DNA of 55,792 nucleotides from Bifidobacterium moukalabense DSM 27321 (GCF_000522505.1 NZ_AZMV01000001.1:464905-520696), one strand, 5' to 3'. Numbered from the stretch's first letter, positions 37,493-46,680 are shown. Notes: generated by a model from the sequence alone, not told the origin. Numbers and translations are program-made.

Positions 37493-38428
37493 ATGACTCA
37501 GGCAGCATCAAACGTCGCGGCGCCATTGCACACGCCCGTCGAGCAGGTCCGTGTTAATAGGCATCGTGCGGATTGGCGTGGTTGGAAGTTCGTGTGGCCG
37601 TTCGCCCTGGTGTTCGTGTTCGTGTTCGTCATTCCGATCATGTACGCGGTCTATATCAGTTTCTTCCAGCAGCGGATGATCGGTGGCACGCGGTTCGTGG
37701 GGTTCGACAACTACGCGCGCCTGCTGCACGACCGGCAGTTCTGGAGCGCGGTGGGCCGGGTGGCGCTGTTCACGGTCGTGCAGGTGCCGGTCATGCTGTT
37801 CCTGGCCGCCGCGATGGCGTTGGCCCTGGATTCCATGAAGCTGCACGGCACGAGGTTCTTCCGTATCTCCACGTTCCTGCCGTACGCGGTGCCGGCCGTG
37901 GTCTCCACGCTGATCTGGGGGTTCATGTACGGCGCGAAGTACGGGCTGGTGGGATCGTTCAACGGCTTTTTCGGCACGCATCTGGACGTGCTCGCCCCGG
38001 GCGTGCTGCTCGCCTCGATCGGCAACATCGTGACCTGGGAGTTCACGGGCTACAACATGCTGATCTTCTACAGCTCGCTGTCCACGATCCCGCATTCGCT
38101 GTACGAGGCCGCGTCGATCGACGGGGCGAGCGAGTGGCAGATCGTCAGGGCCATCAAGCTGCCGGAGCTGCGCGGGAGCCTGGCGATCACGGTGATCTTC
38201 TCGATCATCGGCTCGTTCCAGTTGTTCAACGAGCCGAGCATCATGCAGAACATGGTGCCGGGCAACGCCATCAGCACGTACTACACGCCGAACATGTACG
38301 CGTACAACCTGAGCTTCTCGGGCAACCAGAGCAACTACGCGGCCGCCCTGGCGATCGCGATGGCGGTGATCACGATGGCGATCGCGTACGTGGTGCAGCT
38401 CAGGAGCATGAAGGAGCAGATGAGGTAG
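37493..38428 (+). CDS. Sugar ABC transporter permease 1 (MalF-like)
   Basis: Encodes a 311-residue inner membrane permease with six hydrophobic segments. The EAA loop that docks the ATPase reads YEAASIDGASEWQIVRAIKLPELRG, near residue 205. Segments YAVYISFFQQ and FVGFDNYARLL are typical of the family 1 sugar importers. AAGGAGGT lies before the ATG at 37493. Codon use is strongly biased to GCG, ATC and AGG compared with the binding protein gene, perhaps because of a different origin. It is followed 53 bases later by the second permease. Confidence 0.93.
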   Translation: MTQAASNVAAPLHTPVEQVRVNRHRADWRGWKFVWPFALVFVFVFVIPIMYAVYISFFQQRMIGGTRFVGFDNYARLLHDRQFWSAVGRVALFTVVQVPVMLFLAAAMALALDSMKLHGTRFFRISTFLPYAVPAVVSTLIWGFMYGAKYGLVGSFNGFFGTHLDVLAPGVLLASIGNIVTWEFTGYNMLIFYSSLSTIPHSLYEAASIDGASEWQIVRAIKLPELRGSLAITVIFSIIGSFQLFNEPSIMQNMVPGNAISTYYTPNMYAYNLSFSGNQSNYAAALAIAMAVITMAIAYVVQLRSMKEQMR

Positions 38429-38481
38429 GCGCGCGCCGTCGCGCCGCCCTCACGGGCAAAGGGATTCGAAGGAGCATCGAG

Positions 38482-39474
38482 ATGAGCAATGCAAGCAATG
38501 TCGCCGCGGCGGGGCCGGGGGAGCGGGAGAGGGACGCCAGGAAGGCGGAGAGGCGGCGCCGGCGCCGCGTCGCCAGGGACGAGCGGGCGGAGCGGGCGAG
38601 GGCCGCGAGGTCGGGGTTCGCGAACGTCGCGAACCCCAGGCGCAGCGGGCTGCTGACCCTGGTGTGCGCGGTGTTCGCCGTGTACTGCCTGTTCCCGTTC
38701 TTCTACCTGCTGGTCAACGCGACCAAGACGCAGGCGGACTTCACGTCGACCTTCGGCCTGGGCCTGGGCCGCACGTTCGCCCTGTGGGACAACATCAGGA
38801 CCGTGTTCACCTATGACGGCGGGATCTTCGGCCGCTGGTTCCTCAACACCGTCCTGTACGTGGTGGCCGGCGCGGGAGGGGCCACGCTGCTGGCCATCAT
38901 GGGCGGCTACGGTCTGGCGAAGTTCCGTTTCCCGGGGCGCAGGGCCGTGTTCGCGGTCATCATCGGCGCGATCAGCGTGCCGGGCATCGCGTTGGCGGTG
39001 CCGCAGTTCCTGCTGTTCGCCAAGCTGAACCTGACCAACACGCCGTGGGCCATGATCATCCCGAGCCTGGTGTCCACGTTCGGCCTGTACCTGATGTGGA
39101 TCTTCTCGGACCAGGCCGTGCCCACCGAGCTGCTCGAGGCGGCGCGCGTGGACGGTGCGGGCGAGTTCCGTACGTTCTTCCAGGTGAGCCTGCCCTTGCT
39201 GGCGCCGGGTATCGTGACCACGGCCCTGTTCGCGATCGTGGCGACGTGGAACAATTATTTCCTGCCGTTGATCATGCTCAAGGATTCGGATTGGTATCCG
39301 CTCACGATCGGGTTGAACCAGTGGAAGGACCAGGCCTCCACGGCGGGCGGGCAGGCGATCCAGAACCTGGTGATCACGGGTTCGTTGGTCACGATCGTGC
39401 CGTTGGTGATCGCGTTCCTGTGTTTGCAGAGGTATTGGCAGTCCGGCCTCGCCGCCGGCGCAGTCAAGGAATGA
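38482..39474 (+). CDS. Sugar ABC transporter permease 2 (MalG-like)
   Basis: Encodes a 330-residue permease, partner of permease 1. The cytoplasmic N-terminus is very Arg/Glu-rich (residues 14-45, with runs such as RKAERRRRRRVARDERAER), then six membrane segments follow. The EAA loop reads LLEAARVDGAGEFRTFFQVSLPLLAPG. LPLIMLKDSDWYPLTIGLNQWKDQ is typical of the C-terminal part. AAGGAG lies before the ATG at 38482. The basic head uses mainly AGG and CGC/CGG codons. A hairpin follows at 39480. Confidence 0.92.
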   Translation: MSNASNVAAAGPGERERDARKAERRRRRRVARDERAERARAARSGFANVANPRRSGLLTLVCAVFAVYCLFPFFYLLVNATKTQADFTSTFGLGLGRTFALWDNIRTVFTYDGGIFGRWFLNTVLYVVAGAGGATLLAIMGGYGLAKFRFPGRRAVFAVIIGAISVPGIALAVPQFLLFAKLNLTNTPWAMIIPSLVSTFGLYLMWIFSDQAVPTELLEAARVDGAGEFRTFFQVSLPLLAPGIVTTALFAIVATWNNYFLPLIMLKDSDWYPLTIGLNQWKDQASTAGGQAIQNLVITGSLVTIVPLVIAFLCLQRYWQSGLAAGAVKE

Positions 39475-39479
39475 GGTGG

Positions 39480-39511
39480 GGCGGACCATGCCTGGCGGGG
39501 CATGGTTCGCC
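39480..39511 (+). terminator. Hairpin after permease 2
   Basis: GGCGGACCATGC (39480-39491) pairs with GCATGGTTCGCC (39500-39511) with one G-U pair. It precedes operator O3 and may reduce readthrough into the galactosidase gene. Confidence 0.5.
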
Positions 39512-39542
39512 ATACCATGCGAGATATCGATTCGGAGGGCGT

Positions 39543-39560
39543 TGATACACCGTTGTATCA
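39543..39560 (+). promoter_or_regulatory. Operator O3 before the galactosidase gene
   Basis: TGATACACCGTTGTATCA has the same 7-bp arms as O1 and O2 (35758, 35786) with a central CG, the LacI-family preference. It is 51 bases before the GH42 start. It may serve an internal promoter or looping with O1/O2. Confidence 0.65.
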
Positions 39561-39611
39561 TGTGGACTGGCAAAGAATCCGAAGCGGCAAACGTTTTTTC
39601 AGGAGGCTTAT

Positions 39612-41715
39612 ATGACGACAAGAAGAACATTTTCCTGGCCGAAACTGTTGACTCGCAATGGCGGTGGCATGGCGTTCGGCGGCGACTACAATCCGGACCA
39701 GTGGCCGGAATCGACGTGGGACGACGACATTCGACTGATGAAGCAGGCCGGCGTCAACACCGTGGCCCTCGCTATCTTCAGCTGGGATCGCATCCAACCC
39801 ACTGAGGATCGTTGGGATTTCGGCTGGCTTGACCGCATCATCGACAAGCTCGGCAAGGCGGGCATCGCGGTCGACCTGGCCTCCGCCACCGCCACCGCTC
39901 CGCTGTGGCTGTACGAAAGCCATCCGGAGGTCCTTCCGCGGGACAAATACGGCCATCAGATCAACGCCGGATCACGGCAGTCGTGGAGCCCGACCAGCCC
40001 GGTATTCAAGGAATACGCGCTCACCATGTGCCGCAAACTCGCCGAACGCTACGGCACCAATCCGTACATCACCGCCTGGCATATGGGCAACGAATACGGC
40101 TGGAACAACCGCGAAGACTACTCCGACAACGCCTTGGCCGCCTTCCGCAGATGGTGCGAACGCAAGTACGGCACCATCGAGGCGCTCAACGCGGCCTGGG
40201 GCACCACCTTCTGGGGGCAGGAGATGAACGGCTTCGACGAAGTGCTCATCCCGCGCTTCATGGGTGCCGACAGCATGGTCAATCCCGGGCAGAAGCTGGA
40301 TTTCGAGCGATTCGGCAACGATATGCTGCTCGACTTCTACAAGGCCGAACGTGACGCCATCGCCGAAATTTGCCCCGACAAGCCATTCACCACGAACTTC
40401 ATGGTCTCCACCGACCAGTGCTGCATGGACTATGCCGATTGGGCCGAAGAAGTGGACTTCGTCTCCAACGACCATTACTTCCATGAAGGCGAATCGCATC
40501 TTGACGAACTCGCCTGCTCCGACGCGCTCATGGATTCGTTGGCGCTCGGCAAGCCATGGTATGTGATGGAACACTCCACCTCGGCGGTGCAGTGGAAGCC
40601 GCTCAACACCCGCAAGCGCAAGGGCGAGCTCGTACGAGACTCCCTCGCTCATGTGGCCATGGGCGCCGATGCCATCAATTTTTTTCCAATGGCGCGCCTC
40701 CGAATTTGGTGCCGAAGCCTTCCATTCCGCCATGCTGCCGCATGCCGGAGAGGATACCAAAGTGTTCCGTCAGGTATGCGAGCTCGGGTCGGTGCTCAGG
40801 GATCTGAGTGCCGCAGGCATGCAGGGAAGCGTGCTCGAGCGCTCCGATACGGCGATCCTGTTCAGTGCCGAATCCGAGTGGGCCACGCGCAGTGAAACCC
40901 TGCCGAGCATGAAACTCAGCCACTGGCATGACGTGCGTGACTGGTACCGCGCATTTCTGGACGCGGGGGAGCGGGCCGATGTGGTGCCGCTCAAGTACGA
41001 CTGGAGCGCATACTCCGTGGTGGTGCTGCCGAGTGTACTGATGCTGAGCGCCGCCGACACGCAACGGCTTGCCGACTTCACGGCCGCCGGCGGCAAGGTG
41101 GTGATCGGCTATGCGACCGGCCTGATCGACGAGCATTTCCACACCTGGCTCGGCGGATATCCAGGTGCCGGCGATGGTCTGTTGCGCACGATGCTTGGCA
41201 TTCGCGGCGAGGAATTCAACATTCTCGGGTGTGAGGCGGAAGGTGAGCCATGCGCGATCGAGCTGGGCGGCGGTATGGCCGGCGCCGTGACCCGCCTGTG
41301 GCAGAACGACGTGAACGTGGAAGGCGTCGGCACCGAAGTGCTCGCCACCTATTCGGGAGAGGCGGCGGACGAATGGGAGTTGGACGGCACCGCCGCCATC
41401 ACCCGCAATCCGTACGGTGCCGGTACCGCCTACTTTGTGGGCTGCGACCTGAACGTGGCCGATCTGACTAGGTTCGTCCGCACCAATCTCACGACTTCGG
41501 ATTGCGATGGCAGCCGCCAGCGCGGCGATGTGCTGCATACCGTGCGCAAATCCGCTGATGCGACCTTCGACTTCTACATGCCCCGCGGCAAGCAGGAGGT
41601 TACATTGTGTGGCATCGAAGGCGAACCGATCTGCCGGTTCCAAAGCGAGGTTGGGCCGGAAGAACCGGGCTCCTATGTCATTCATCGCAACGGCATACTG
41701 ATTACCAAGCGGTAA
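39612..41715 (+). pseudogene. Beta-galactosidase, GH42, interrupted by a one-base frameshift
   Basis: Reading through one extra base gives a 700-residue GH42 beta-galactosidase. The barrel begins AFGGDYNPDQWPESTWDDDIRLM; the acid/base is E161 in HMGNEYGWNN and the nucleophile E320 in YVMEHSTSA. At codon 356 the family sequence should read INFFQWR, but seven Ts at 40679-40685 (six would be in frame) shift it, so frame 1 ends at 40895 after unrelated residues while the correct frame runs from 40651 to 41715, through the trimerisation and C-terminal domains. Both parts are otherwise well preserved, so the change is recent, a sequencing error, or corrected by slippage. AGGAGG lies before the ATG. 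Confidence 0.85.
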
Positions 41716-41777
41716 CAGGGGGTGCCGATGCCGGTGGCGGGCGTCGAATGCGCCGGTTCCTCCGCGCCTAATCGTCC

Positions 41778-41911
41778 TATATGTGGCAGATGAATCGTAA
41801 AACTCGGGATTCGGGCCTTATCATGGCAATGGTAATATTTCGGTTTTCGCTGAATACCTGCCACATGTAAGCCAGAAAGCTGCGGAAGAACCGGTACATC
41901 TGCCACACGTA
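41778..41911. promoter_or_regulatory. Three copies of a 15-bp motif before the galactoside repressor gene
   Basis: CATCTGCCACATATA (complement of 41778-41792), TACCTGCCACATGTA (41855-41869) and CATCTGCCACACGTA (41897-41911) share A-x-CTGCCACA-x-x-TA. The first is in the opposite orientation. They occupy the 224-base gap before the LacI gene and differ from the TGATACA operators. Confidence 0.6.
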
Positions 41912-41939
41912 GGTCGAAAAGCAGGCAAGGAGCCCCGAT

Positions 41940-43001
41940 ATGAGCGAAACGAAACCGGACAGAAGGCGCATCACATTGCGCGATGTGGCCGAAGAGGCCG
42001 GTGTTTCGCTGAAAACCGCCTCCAACGTGATCAACAACAGCGGACGCATGACTGAAAGCACGCGCGAAAAGGTGCAGGAGGTTATCGATCGGCTGGGCTA
42101 CCGTGTGAACGTCGCCGCTCGTAACCTCAATCGCGGCAACACCGGATTCATCACCCTCGCCGTACCGAGCCTCACCGCGCCATATCTGGCCGAACTGGCC
42201 AATCGCGTGATCGACGCGGCCCGATTGCACGGCTATTCCGTCTACGTCACCACTTATGCGGAAGGTTCCGCAGGCGGCGCTCGCGCGTTGCTCGAAGACT
42301 TCAACACCACCGTGTCGGACGGCATGATCCTGTCCATCTCCGAAGTGGAGGACCTGTCCCCGGAAGATCTTGATGTCGACTACCCGCTCGTCTGCGTCGG
42401 CGCGCGGGACACGCATGGCAAGGCCGATCATGTGACCCCCGACGATGTGCAGGAAGCCAGGCAAGCGACGGAATACCTATTCGACCGCGGTGCGATTCGA
42501 ATTGCCGTGGTGGGTGCCAGAACCGCGCCCGAGGATCTGGATGGTCTGCTCGATGCCGTGGAGGGCAATGCCCAGCTGCGTCTGCGTGGCGTACTTGAGG
42601 CGTACAACGCGCATGGGGTCGCGTTCGATTCGCGTCTGCTCGGCAACACCGGCTATGACTGGACCATCGGTTCCGGTGCCCGTGTGACGCAGCGGCTCAT
42701 CGATTCCGGTGTGCCGTTCGACGGCATCGTTGCCTTCAATGATCAGTTGGCGTTGGGTGCCCTGTTTACTTTGGCCGCCAATGGTATCGGTGTGCCCGAT
42801 CAGGTGCAGGTGATCGGTTTTGACAACATCGAGGAAGCCGCGTATTTCCAGCCGCCGCTGACCACCATGGACTCCTGCCTCGACTGGATTGCCCCCACTG
42901 CGGTCAGTCGCATCATCGACCGCATCAACGGACGTCACCTCGATCCCGCCCTGATTACCACCCAGTCACGTGTCATCGCCCGGGCCACCACCCGGGCATA
43001 G
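41940..43001 (+). CDS. LacI family repressor of the galactoside locus
   Basis: Encodes a 353-residue LacI/GalR regulator. The helix-turn-helix reads TLRDVAEEAGVSLKTASNVINN with hinge NVAARNLNRGNTG; the C-terminal sensor half includes GIVAFNDQLALGALFTLAANG and VIGFDNIEEAAYFQPPLTT. It directly follows the GH42 gene in the same orientation, and palindromes TGATACA-N4-TGTATCA stand before the transporter operon and before GH42, so it most likely represses them. Which motif it binds, those palindromes or the CTGCCACA motif at its own gene, cannot be settled by reading. AAGGAG precedes the ATG at 41940. Confidence 0.9.
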   Translation: MSETKPDRRRITLRDVAEEAGVSLKTASNVINNSGRMTESTREKVQEVIDRLGYRVNVAARNLNRGNTGFITLAVPSLTAPYLAELANRVIDAARLHGYSVYVTTYAEGSAGGARALLEDFNTTVSDGMILSISEVEDLSPEDLDVDYPLVCVGARDTHGKADHVTPDDVQEARQATEYLFDRGAIRIAVVGARTAPEDLDGLLDAVEGNAQLRLRGVLEAYNAHGVAFDSRLLGNTGYDWTIGSGARVTQRLIDSGVPFDGIVAFNDQLALGALFTLAANGIGVPDQVQVIGFDNIEEAAYFQPPLTTMDSCLDWIAPTAVSRIIDRINGRHLDPALITTQSRVIARATTRA

Positions 43002-43093
43002 GCCCGCCGGCGGGCGATGTCTTGTCTCCTGCCGGGCGTGCTCCCGCTGGAGATTAGGGCGCACCATGTGTTCCAACTAACGGTGTTTTGTTC

Positions 43094-43646
43094 CTTGTCG
43101 TGTGGGTTTTTGTTGGGGATCGGGATAGGGCCGGCGGCCGGGCGGCGTCCCGCCCGCCGCGCACGCGCCGCGTACGGTCCTTCGGGCCTGGGGTCCCGTC
43201 CCGTGTCGCGCACGATCCGCGTCCAAGGCGCTTTGCGCGTATCGTGCGCCCGTGTCCCTCCGGAAACCCGTCCCAGGGGCATGGCTCCCGGCCCCAATCC
43301 TCCCGGAACGGACCGTACGGGGGTGCCGGTCGGCGTCGTCCGGGAACACGATCCTCCAAAACCGCCCGGACCGCGCATCGTGCGCGACCACCGGCCGTGG
43401 CGGATTCCGGGAATGCGGGCGGCGAATGCCGGCGCGGCCACAGGGGCGATCCGGCGCGCCGATGCGATGTCGTATGCGGCGGGGACCGGCAGGATACCAG
43501 GCGCGTTCCACCCGGCAGGGATCGCTACAGGCCATAGGCATCCGGACCGCGCGACCACCGGCCGCCCGCATGCGGGGCGGGGTCCACATCCGGCGGCCCG
43601 ACCTGACGGGAGGCGCACGATCCGCAAGACCGACCCCACCAACCAA
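43094..43646. repeat. Long inverted repeat, left copy
   Basis: About 553 bases, nearly identical in reverse complement to 44942-45495. GC content is very high and almost all six frames are open over most of its length, without ribosome binding sites, so I treat the frames as non-coding. It contains internal dyads, for example CGCACGAT with ATCGTGCG near 43210-43245. The outer end begins CTTGTCGTGTGGG; the inner end is CACCAACCAA. The repeat has no terminal inverted repeats or transposase. Confidence 0.85.
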
Positions 43647-43698
43647 TCAGCGACACTACAAAATCCACTCACCTGAGCGCCAACTGTAAATCCCACCA

Positions 43699-44739
43699 TC
43701 ATCGACAGCGTTTTCTCGCACGTCGCGGTCGAGCCATCTTCCGCCGCCGACGTGCAAGTTCATTCCATGGCATCGGCGTATTCACCGTAATCGGCTGTCC
43801 ATCAATATTCGACAACGCATGCGCCACGTTCATGGCGAATGCCGCGCGATGCAACTCATCCGAAAGATCCAGCTGCGTCGCCACCAGCACCACCCAACCG
43901 GCGGAGGCGAGCCGCGTACGCTTGTCCCTGTCCCGCCTCCATTGCCACTTGTCCGTGCGATGATGGTCGCCGTCATACTCCAAACCGAACTTGCGTGCCG
44001 GGTCCGCCAGATCGAGCGTCGCCATGGCACCGTTGCCGAATAGCACATCCGAAACCGTGTGATTGATCATCATCGAGGGAAGGCCATATCGTTCCAGTAC
44101 CAACCTCATCTCGGTCTCCTTGGGAGAATCCGATCCTTCCCGCACCAGCGCAAGCGCATCCAAGCATTTGCTGCGATATGGAATTTGGGCCGTGTCCACA
44201 AATTCCTGCAGCTCATTGAGCGTTAATCGGCGGTGCCGGATCATCGATTCCGCAATCATAACCAGCTCTCCGATATCCAACGGTCCCGCCATCAACGCCC
44301 ATGTCGGTGCGGGCGCAAGCACCTGCACCCCGTCAATCACCAGCACATGCTTGCTCTCCAACCCCTTCCATACGTGCATGCGAATGTTCTTCCGCACCCT
44401 GCGATCATTGCGGTTGCACAGCACGACATGTATCAGCGCATTGCCCGCCATGGTGTCGGTCGGATCATTCCACGTTTCGGCGGATATGCGATCTTCCGCA
44501 TAGCCATAATCGGAAGGCGGATATTCGGGATATCCGATGATTTCGTCACGATCAGACCGCATGGCTCGTGAGCGACAATGACCGTTGCCGGAAGGCTGCT
44601 CGATGCCCCATATTGCGAGTGCGGTCTCATGTCTGACAGGATGGCGCACCCCGAAGGCCTTGCATTCGTGCAGCGCCTGCCGTTGCGTCTGGGAGAGCGC
44701 GATCCGTTGCATCGGTTTATATGCTTCATTGCCATTCAT
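43699..44739 (-). CDS. DUF559/Vsr-like putative endonuclease
   Basis: Encodes a 346-residue protein. The C-terminal third has the DUF559 (restriction endonuclease-like, Vsr-related) core: ETEMRLVLERYGLP, then FGLEYDGDHHRTDKWQWRRDRDKRTRLASAGWVVLVAT, with the acidic and histidine residues expected at the active site. The N-terminal part follows the actinobacterial pattern seen in such proteins (VRHETALAIWGIEQP, HVWKGLESKHVLVIDGVQVLAPAPTWALMA), which resembles AbiEi-type antitoxin/nuclease hybrids. Function is unknown. The ATG at 44739 has no ribosome binding site; 44712 is an alternative. The gene is enclosed by two 554-base inverted repeats. Confidence 0.75.
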   Translation of the reverse strand: MNGNEAYKPMQRIALSQTQRQALHECKAFGVRHPVRHETALAIWGIEQPSGNGHCRSRAMRSDRDEIIGYPEYPPSDYGYAEDRISAETWNDPTDTMAGNALIHVVLCNRNDRRVRKNIRMHVWKGLESKHVLVIDGVQVLAPAPTWALMAGPLDIGELVMIAESMIRHRRLTLNELQEFVDTAQIPYRSKCLDALALVREGSDSPKETEMRLVLERYGLPSMMINHTVSDVLFGNGAMATLDLADPARKFGLEYDGDHHRTDKWQWRRDRDKRTRLASAGWVVLVATQLDLSDELHRAAFAMNVAHALSNIDGQPITVNTPMPWNELARRRRKMARPRRARKRCR

Positions 44740-44941
44740 GTTTCGACGCTATGACTAGGCGCAGTGAGTAGTCCAGTCCATTCGGGAGTTGTGGTCGAAG
44801 GATGCATGTTCGGCGTGTTGCTGTGGATAAGTCGCTGTGACGTCTTTTGCTTGTGCATAAATAGGTGGATTGTTGGGATTTGATTATGTTCGAGATTCCC
44901 CTGATTTCCGTTTGTCGACGGATTGTCTACGGTATTGCCGG

Positions 44942-45495
44942 TTGGTTGGTGGGGTCGGTCTTGCGGATCGTGCGCCTCCCGTCAGGTCGGGCCGCCGGAT
45001 GTGGACCCCGCCCCGCATGCGGGCGGCCGGTGGTCGCGCGGTCCGGATGCCTATGGCCTGTAGCGATCCCTGCCGGGTGGAACGCGCCTGGTATCCTGCC
45101 GGTCCCCGCCGCATACGACATCGCATCGGCGCGCCGGATCGCCCCTGTGGCCGCGCCGGCATTCGCCGCCCGCATTCCCGGAATCCGCCACGGCCGGTGG
45201 TCGCGCACGATGCGCGGTCCGGGCGGTTTTGGAGGATCGTGTTCCCGGACGACGCCGACCGGCACCCCCGTACGGTCCGTTCCGGGAGGATTGGGGCCGG
45301 GAGCCATGCCCCTGGGACGGGTTTCCGGAGGGACACGGGCGCACGATACGCGCAAAGCGCCTTGGACGCGGATCGTGCGCGAGACGGGACGGGACCCCAG
45401 GCCCGAAGGACCGTACGCGGCGCGTGCGCGGCGGGCGGGACGCCGCCCGCCGGGCGGCCCGTATCCCGATCCCCAACAAAAACCCACACGACAAG
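44942..45495. repeat. Long inverted repeat, right copy
   Basis: About 554 bases, the reverse complement of 43094-43646. I compared them by eye: they differ in a short stretch next to the outer end (GC-rich run near 45450-45470) and at about one further base (a G/C swap near 45385), so identity is roughly 97-99%. Similarity stops sharply at both ends. The pair encloses a 1295-base segment with the DUF559 gene. Confidence 0.85.
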
Positions 45496-45683
45496 CAATG
45501 GCACGCCACAGATCGAATGCGTCGGGGCGGCATAAAGCTAGTCTGGGAAGTATCACAAGAATAAATAAAGGTCGGTTGGCGTGGAACCATCGAGCCAGGT
45601 GAAAACCGTCGAATCCGGCGGAATCATCGAATCGGATGGGCTCGCCGAACCGGACGGAAACGCAACGGGCGGAAGGAAACGCA
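45496..45683. promoter_or_regulatory. Gap before the aldo/keto reductase, with TCCGG-type repeat words
   Basis: No gene is seen. 45607-45655 holds GAATCC-GGCGGAATC and ATCGAATCGG words of the family seen at 22092 and 46588. An AT-rich stretch near 45550-45570 could hold the promoter. Confidence 0.35.
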
Positions 45684-46565
45684 ATGGCAGAGCCACGGGA
45701 ACCACAAAAGCCACAGGAACACAACGTGCCAATGATCACGCTGAGCGACGGCAACAGAATTCCGCAAGTCGGCCTCGGCGTGCTGCGCATCGATGACGAA
45801 GGCGTGACACCGGTCGTCGAAAACGCCATCGCAGTCGGATATCGCCATATCGACGGTGCCGCCGGCTACAACAACGAGGCCGGCGTAGGTCGCGCGCTCG
45901 CGAACACCGGCTACAACACCGGCGACAAGCGCGCGGATATCTGGGTCACCACCAAGCTGCGCGATTCCGAGCAGGGCTATGATTCCGCCCGCAAGGCCTT
46001 CGACCGCCAGCTCGGTTTGCTGCAGCTCGAGTATGTCGACATGTACATGCTGCATTGGCCGACCCCGTTCGACTGGCGCAGCGGCGAAACCTGGAAGGCC
46101 TTCGCTGAATTCCGTGCGGAAGGCCGTGTGAAGACGCTTGGTGTGTGCAACTTCCTTCCGGAGCATCTTGACCGCTTGCATGAGGAGACCGGCGAATACC
46201 CTGCCATCAACCAGATCGAACTGCATCCCACCTGGCAGCAGCGTGAGGTCGTCGCATACTGCAAGGAACATGGGATCGCAATCGAAGCGTATTCGCCGAT
46301 GGCCCGCGGCGCCGATCTGAATGCGGGGGACGGCACGATCGAACGCATCGCGCAAGCCCATCATGTAAGCCCGGCACAGGCGATTCTGCGGTGGCACATC
46401 GAGAACGGTACCATCATCATCCCCAAGTCGGTGCATGCGCAACGTCAGAAGGAGAACCTTGACCTGTTCGGATTCGCGCTGACGCAGGAGGAGCATGCGG
46501 CCATCGACGCGCTCGACGGCCCGACTCGCGCCGGCCATGATCCGCTTACCTTCACCTACGCCTGA
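45684..46565 (+). CDS. Aldo/keto reductase
   Basis: Encodes a 293-residue NADPH-dependent aldo/keto reductase. The catalytic tetrad is visible: GYRHIDGAAGYNNEAGVG (Asp and Tyr), WVTTKLRD (Lys) and YMLHWPTPFDW (His). The NADPH-binding end reads GTIIIPKSVHAQRQKENLDLFGF. It resembles the 2,5-diketo-gluconate reductase-like group with broad carbonyl substrates; the physiological substrate is unknown. The ATG at 45684 has AAGGAA upstream; a later ATG at 45732 (PMITLSDG) would also fit the family start. Confidence 0.9.
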   Translation: MAEPREPQKPQEHNVPMITLSDGNRIPQVGLGVLRIDDEGVTPVVENAIAVGYRHIDGAAGYNNEAGVGRALANTGYNTGDKRADIWVTTKLRDSEQGYDSARKAFDRQLGLLQLEYVDMYMLHWPTPFDWRSGETWKAFAEFRAEGRVKTLGVCNFLPEHLDRLHEETGEYPAINQIELHPTWQQREVVAYCKEHGIAIEAYSPMARGADLNAGDGTIERIAQAHHVSPAQAILRWHIENGTIIIPKSVHAQRQKENLDLFGFALTQEEHAAIDALDGPTRAGHDPLTFTYA

Positions 46566-46587
46566 TTCGGTGACCCGACGCGATTCT

Positions 46588-46680
46588 TCCGGAAACCGCC
46601 GAATCGGCATTGTCGAAGCCCTTTGAGAATCGCCGACAATACCGGAGATTCCGAATATCTCCGGAAACCGCCTAATCGGC
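46588..46680. repeat. Direct repeat of TCCGGAAACCGCC-type units
   Basis: Two copies, at 46588-46608 and 46660-46680, differ by one base (G/T) and start TCCGGAAACCGCC, ending AATCGGC. They fill the gap after the aldo/keto reductase. Same word family as at 22092 and 31015. Confidence 0.6.

Noticed and set aside
43017..43676. Open frames of about 200-300 codons inside both 554-bp repeats, on both strands
   Set aside because: Nearly all six frames are open because of extreme GC content; the products are Arg/Pro/Gly-rich without domains or ribosome binding sites.
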